Assembly (NCBI GenBank): GCA_039090855.1
Contig: CM077023.1
Location: 81,195,127-81,259,126 of the forward strand
Source of the DNA: Macrothele yani
Taxonomy: Eukaryota; Arthropoda; Arachnida; Araneae; Macrothelidae
DNA length: 64,000 bases
Direction of reading: 5' to 3'
How positions within the stretch are numbered: the stretch's first letter is position 1; the number at the start of each line of letters is the position of its first letter. The notes under the pieces were generated by a model that saw nothing but the letters and a program-made list of their open reading frames with translations, did not search any database and was not told the DNA's origin. The translations under genes were made by a program, and so were the position numbers. Shown here piece by piece: positions 59,324 through 64,000 of the stretch.

Positions 59324-60480
59324 ATTAATTACTGTGCTTCACGAAAACAGGCTCTTCTACTCTAACATTATAAGCTCCACCAGCTGTAATGTTTCTTCTT
59401 CATTGAGTTATTTCTTACATCACCTAACTGTCTAAACTTTTCTCTTTCATGTCGGTGTTTAAACAATCCCTCTACAACATTCTAGAGTTTCCCTTGCTCC
59501 AATTTCCTGGTGTCGCCATATTCTTAAATCTATGTTTCTCATTTACCTATCGTTCCTTCTCATTTCCCGTATGTATCAGTTCAGTCTTCTTTTCTTTCAA
59601 ACCTGCGATCACATTAATTGGTGTGCTTATCCCCTCATTTCTAATTCTGTACTTCCCTGCAACAACGAACATCAGCCATTACTAAAATTCAAACACTTCT
59701 ACGCACCTCGTCACTGGACAACTTTCAGCACAACATTAGAGGTAGTAAAAAAAAAAGTATTTGTGAATGTGAAACATAAATCGCATAGCATTGCTGGTTA
59801 TATTTTGTCATGAAAGCTTTTCTGCCTCCTTGGTAGCCTATCAAACAGCACATGATGTTTTTTCACGAATTTTCCAATGCAGCTGAGCTGTGCTACTCAT
59901 CTCCCTTTTCATATATCTTGCTTTCTCCAGTATCTCAAGTGTTAAAATTTTCTTGACACCGTGGAGTCCATTCTTGCCATCGATTCTTCATTATTCTTGC
60001 AGCGCACATACGGTCTTTAGATTCTGTCTTCCAGCCTCTACTGTATTTACTAACTTTATTGTTCCGTTTCTTCTGTTTCGTTGTTTTCATTAACTCTTGG
60101 CATGGATCACTATGTAAACCCCAAACTTCACAGTACAAGGTGTTGCTTCCGTCGCTTCTGCTGTTGTCACATCTGTAGCAATGGCGAAGCATTTATACTC
60201 TTGACTCTAAGGCATGGATTCCAAATTTCAAGTAAGATTTCTACGTGTTTCCTTCATTGCTTTTGAGTCATATGTAAGGACCGCTTCATAGATCATTAGT
60301 TGGTCGTATTTCCCGTGGTGCCCTTGGGTAATCTCGCCTTTTCTGCGGTGAAACATTTTGGAACACCTAACTCAAATTAATAAATATCATGCGCAGTGAT
60401 GCACATGATATTTATCTGTACTTCTGTTTTCCCATCACAACTTTTAACGCATATCTTCATCATTAACCATTCTAATTTCG
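59324..60480. other. No firm gene; possible LINE trace
   Basis: Around 60240-60300 the minus strand reads EAVLTYDSKAMKET, which resembles the post-RT LTYGSE-type motif of LINEs, but the stretch is too short for a call. The remaining frames show no domain. Confidence 0.35.
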
Positions 60481-60880
60481 CTGCTGGATGAAGACCTCAC
60501 CAAGTCCCTTCTACAACTCTCTGTCATGAGCAACTCTCTTCCGTATCACTCCGAGATGCTTTTGAATTTCGTCCACGTGAGAGCTTTTCCTTATCTCTTA
60601 TTATCCAGTCCAGTTTTCAGTTGCCCGACGGTGGTCAGTTCTCCTAGAAATATGTCCAGCCCATTGCCACTTAGAAGGTCTTTACTTTGATCATGATGTC
60701 ATAAACTCTTGTCATTTTTCTGATCCAGGAGTTTCCTTTCCTATATCTCTTGGTTACGCCAAGCAAGCATCTCTCCATTCTTCTTTGAGTTGTCTACGGC
60801 CTCTGTATGTCTTTGTTAGCTAAGCTTCGTGTCTCTGGTCCAAAAGTAAGAACTGGAAGAATGCATTGATTAAACACAAA
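60481..60880 (-). pseudogene. 3' end of an RTE-like LINE
   Basis: The minus strand starts near 60880 with VFNQCILPVLTFGPETRSLA, the post-RT motif usually seen as VFNQC-LPVLTYGAETW. It continues TQRRMERCLLGVTKRYRKGN and WIRKMTRVYDIM, then WAMGW-like sequence (one frame break and stops). It ends VAHDREL and GLGEVFIQ, matching the AQDR-W-LGEAFVQ terminus of these proteins, near 60485. Several stops and frameshifts are present. Only the C-terminal domain remains; the catalytic RT is absent. Confidence 0.82.
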
Positions 60881-61884
60881 GACGACATAATGGTAAATTG
60901 CTCTTGAAAATTGCACTATTTCTTTCAGATGCGCTGCGTGTGGAAGTAACAGTATAATGTTCTCTGTTTTTACATACGTATACGATACGCAATTATAGGT
61001 GGAAACTTGGCTGGAATGCATTTGGAAGAAACAGTACAATTTTCAAGTGTAATTTATCATTATGTCTTAAATGATAAATGTTCCTTAATCAACCAAGCAT
61101 GTCTCTCGAGAACAATCAGTATCAAACAGTTCCGATCTTGTTTTTTTCTGAGTACCTTATTGCATGCTTTTTTATGTCTGTAAATATCCTGCGCAGTGGT
61201 GCATTTCTTACTCTGTGCTTTTCCAAAAGTTGTTTCAAGGAAAATATGGTATGTGTAGCATTTTTTCTCGACATAAATTCAAACTTGTTCTCTTCTGTTA
61301 GTTGGGGCCATCTTAAGGTTCGTTCATTTTTTTCCCAGCTGGAGCCGTATCCGTTATATTGTGTAACAACAGCCAAATTTTCCCTATCCTTTAATGAGGG
61401 AAAGCAACTTTTTTAAGACTTTTATCTAACACCGCATATAACAACTTTTTTTTAAGATAATTCTACAAACTCTCCTCAGCTATATTCAAATCCTCCATTT
61501 GGTGTTTCACAGTTCATTGTTTCGACCACCCCAACTTTATACTGCGAATGAATAATTAATTCTGCAGACGTCGTAAAAAGTTTGAAGGTCACGTGAAATC
61601 TCGTGGCACAAAGTGGATAACGAAAGTTTCCTTAAATTTGTTCAATAGCAAAATTCCAACAAAAGTCGCTTCTTGGAACAAATTTATAAAAATATGAAGC
61701 ACATACATTTGTTTTTAATTTTTGCTGCTACAGATGTTTCGAATTCACGTTTAGGAATATTCTTTGTTTTTGTAGCATCTCTTTCTCTCTCTCCTTCCCG
61801 TACTATTCCGAAATTTTTATTGAACAATGTTTTGAGCAATGGTTGAAATATTTTTTGTGCAATGGTTGAATAACAGTTATTCTG
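60881..61884. other. No gene seen
   Basis: The 112-codon frame at 61078-61416 has no recognisable domain. AT-rich up to the flanking repeat of the Penelope-like pair. Confidence 0.45.
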
Positions 61885-61898
61885 TTATTACTTAAGTT
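61885..61898. repeat. 14-bp flanking direct repeat (left)
   Basis: ttattacttaagtt here recurs at 63596-63609 on the far side of the Penelope-like pair. The left element sequence begins on the next base. Probable target-site duplication. Confidence 0.7.
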
Positions 61899-62558
61899 GA
61901 TAAATTAATGGCGTGCTGTCTCCGTACGATGTTATCAAACCACCATTCCTAATTGTACAATAAAAACTTTATTTACAATAAAAGATATAATTTAAAAAAA
62001 TATTTCAAAGGGCAAGATCTTTCGTGGCTACAATAGCACCTGTCCTCAGGCCACCCAACAGCGCCACAGAGCACTCGGAAGCGCCGCAATATATAACCAG
62101 TCCCCCAAGGAGACTCACAATGCATTTGTTCAAAACACAGGTGATGCCAATTGAGGAAAACAGCAAAACAGAAAGTAATACAAATAATATAGTTGATTAA
62201 TTAAGCAAGGTCCTCTTCTTCAGTAGGTTGATGAGAAGAAGTAATTATTTTCCTCCATTGTCTAGGAACAAAACAGGTAAGTCCAAGCTACAACAGGTAG
62301 TACCATAAGAAATATTATACAGACTCTCTGTAAAAAAGACGGTTTGTTTGTTAACAACGGAGGAAAGTACTATTGTATTAGGCCAATCGGGAGAATAACC
62401 TCCCTGGCGAACAGCTGTAGTAAATGATGTAGAAATGGAGTCAGTTCGAAGTTCATATTTGTGTTCTGACAATCTAATGTTCAGACTTCTAAGGGTAGAA
62501 CCTATGTAGTATTTAATATCATCGTTAGAGGCCGTGGGAAGCAATGGGATACGATATA
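61899..62558 (-). mobile_element. Penelope-like element, inverted 5'-truncated copy
   Basis: On the minus strand this is the 3' part of the element: the end of the GIY-YIG endonuclease frame (62544-62245, reading DDIKYYIGSTLRSLNIRLSE), then the 3' UTR with a hammerhead-like segment and an ataaagtttttattgtac tail region. It is truncated inside the GIY motif and joined head-to-head with the longer copy at 62559. A frameshift changes the C-terminus to LFLDNGGK where the other copy has FVPRQWRK. Otherwise the two are nearly identical. Confidence 0.9.
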
Positions 62559-63260
62559 GCCTTACGTTTTTTAATTAAACATGCGTTTACTCATTCCTCA
62601 ACCCGTCAGATTTGTCAAGACGAACTAGCTTTCCTACAGAACTTGGCCATATCATTTGGATATTCCGCCTGCTTCTTTCGGGAACTTCTACAGAAATTTC
62701 AAAGACTAAGATTTACGACGTTGTCAACGGAGGTCGTATCTCCTATATACGTTGGTAAAGTTGACTTCATCCCTCCCGTAGTTTCCATATTGCGGAAAGT
62801 TTGTCATACATACAATATTAAATTTGGAATTTGCACCAAAAACATTTTTTCAACCATACGTAACGACCGAGATCCAGTCGCAACTTTGAATAAAGCAGGA
62901 ATATATCGTATCCCATTGCTTCCCACGGCCTCTAACGATGATATTAAATACTACATAGGTTCTACCCTTAGAAGTCTGAACATTAGATTGTCAGAACACA
63001 AATGTGCACTTCGAACTGACTCCATTTCTACATCATTTACTACAGCTGTTTGCCAGAGAGGTCATTCTCCCGATTGGCCTAATACAATAGTACTTTCCTC
63101 CATTGTTAACAAACAAACCGTCTTTTTTACAGAGAGTCTGTATAATATTTCTTATGGTACTACCTGTTGTAACTTGGACTTACCTGTTTTTGTTCCTAGA
63201 CAATGGAGGAAAATAATTACTTCTTCTCATCAACCTACTGAAGAAGAGGATCTTACTTAA
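62559..63260 (+). pseudogene. Penelope-like RT C-terminus and GIY-YIG endonuclease
   Basis: The frame is open from 62544 to TAA at 63258-63260, 238 codons from the first Met; that Met lies in the inverted copy and is not a real start. Residues 9-60 (LRFLIKHAFTHSSTRQICQD and on) match the thumb end of Penelope-like RTs. Residues 61-115 form the linker. The endonuclease has GIY at 119-121, YIG at 137-139, Arg 143 and 148, His 152, and the candidate catalytic Glu 197 in VFFTESLYNI. The Cys pair seen before the YIG in many Penelope-like proteins is not visible. The endonuclease part looks intact, so decay is recent, but the RT catalytic domain is absent. Confidence 0.9.
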
Positions 63261-63409
63261 TTAATCAACTATATTATTTGTATTACTTTCTGTTTTGCTG
63301 TTTTCCTCAATTGGCATCACCTGTGTTTTGAACAAGTGCATTGTGGGTCTCCTTGGGGGACTGGTTATATATTGCGGCGCTTCCGAGTGCTCTGTGGCAC
63401 TGTTGGGTG

Positions 63410-63454
63410 GCCTGAGGACTGGTGCTATTGTAGCCCCGAAAGATCTTGCCCTTT
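63410..63454 (+). ncRNA. Hammerhead-like ribozyme motif (speculative)
   Basis: In the 3' UTR, ggcCTGAGGA (matching CUGANGA) is followed about 19 bases later by GAAA, then agatct and t, then gcc. Helix I would be ggc/gcc, and helix III the self-complementary agatct, which needs a dimer. Helix II contains gcta-ttg-tagc, but the core pair usually G-C is C against C. Hammerheads are known in Penelope-like terminal repeats, which is the main support. The inverted copy holds the same motif near 62010-62060 on the minus strand. Confidence 0.3.
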
Positions 63455-63595
63455 TAAATATTTTTTTAAATCATATCTTTTATTGTAAATAAAGTTTTTA
63501 TTGTACAATTAGGGATGGTGGTTTGATGACATCGTACGGAGACAGCACGCCATTAATTTATCATGTTCCATACGTACGAATTTTTTTAACAAGTA

Positions 63596-63609
63596 TTATT
63601 ACTTAAGTT
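63596..63609. repeat. 14-bp flanking direct repeat (right)
   Basis: Exact match to 61885-61898. About 33 bases separate it from the end of homology with the left copy. Confidence 0.65.
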
Positions 63610-64000
63610 ATTCTAAAAGAAACAATCATAAATGAGATAATGTCTGCGCCACTTTTTTTATACACTTTTAAATGAATTTGGATTATTTCTGACTGCGTTA
63701 CAGATTAAGTGCTCTTGGAAAAAGTAGGGAAAATAAGTTTTTTCGGGATGAACCATTATTTTGGCTACGCACTTATATGACAAATAAATGGCAAAATGTA
63801 AACAAAAGATGGCTATTGAAAACAAATTGGATTAGATTAAGATTTTCCTAGAGAACTATATAGGAATATTTTTTGCTTATAATTTGTACAAATGATGTGT
63901 GTGTGTTATGTATTTAAACTAAAAATGCATAATATTGCCAAATTGTACTGGATTAAATTACAACTTAGAAGACAAAAGATATTTCATTCGTGCAAATAAC
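63610..64000. other. No gene seen
   Basis: AT-rich to the window end. Confidence 0.5.

Larger units (their letters stand above)
62559..63562 (+). mobile_element. Penelope-like element, 5'-truncated copy
   Basis: It holds the last part of the RT domain, the GIY-YIG endonuclease and the 3' UTR, ending acgccattaatttatc. AATAAA occurs near 63488. Most of the reverse transcriptase is missing, so it cannot move by itself. Shared 14-bp flanks with the inverted copy suggest that both arrived in one event. Confidence 0.9.

Overview
This window reads as a gene-poor piece of an animal nuclear genome, most likely an arthropod or another invertebrate. It is strongly AT-rich, has no compact operons, and is filled with transposable elements of metazoan type: mariner, Tc1, hAT-like, pogo-like and TTAA-flanked elements, RTE-like and R2-like LINEs, a Penelope-like element and tRNA-derived SINEs. 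The species cannot be fixed from the sequence. I found no complete host protein-coding gene, no functional tRNA or rRNA gene and no CRISPR array. The only candidate host coding sequence is a GC-richer possible terminal exon at 33-203, followed by AATAAA at 248-253.

Layout. 1-15.7 kb: mostly featureless AT-rich DNA with poly-T tracts, a (CT)n run and three SINE copies. 15.7-18.4 kb: a foldback-like element with 41-bp inverted ends and an interior of head-to-head poly-C/poly-G tandem repeats, bounded by near-identical direct repeats of about 262 bp. 18.9-20.9 kb: decayed LINE on the minus strand. 21.5-23.6 kb: a hAT-type element with an 8-bp target duplication, split by a 1426-bp Tc1-like element whose transposase is frameshifted and lacks one catalytic Asp. 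24.6-27.5 kb: two elements with GCCCG-rich ends, one exactly 1000 bp with a perfect 8-bp target duplication. 29.2-33.2 kb: a foldback containing a hAT MITE, followed by a full-length but broken mariner sitting in the foldback's target TA, then a broken Tc1-like element. 34.8-39.3 kb: a hAT-like element and SINE pieces, one with a tandemly amplified block. 44.1-46.7 kb: an 891-bp foldback with a perfect hairpin near its centre, then a Tc1 relic interrupted by a TTAA-flanked MITE, inside a 200-bp direct repeat pair. 47.9-49.4 kb: a hAT-like element holding a pogo-like MITE. 50.4-50.9 kb: R2-like LINE 3' end. 58.3-59.3 kb: a cluster of three SINEs. 60.5-60.9 kb: RTE-like LINE 3' end. 61.9-63.6 kb: a head-to-head pair of 5'-truncated Penelope-like copies with a GIY-YIG endonuclease frame.

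The elements do not form a pathway. Together they record layered insertions: target duplications and nesting give relative ages. The main points of interest are the foldback with its long direct-repeat flanks, the Penelope inverted pair with shared 14-bp flanks and a hammerhead-like motif, and repeated instability of one palindrome in the SINE body.
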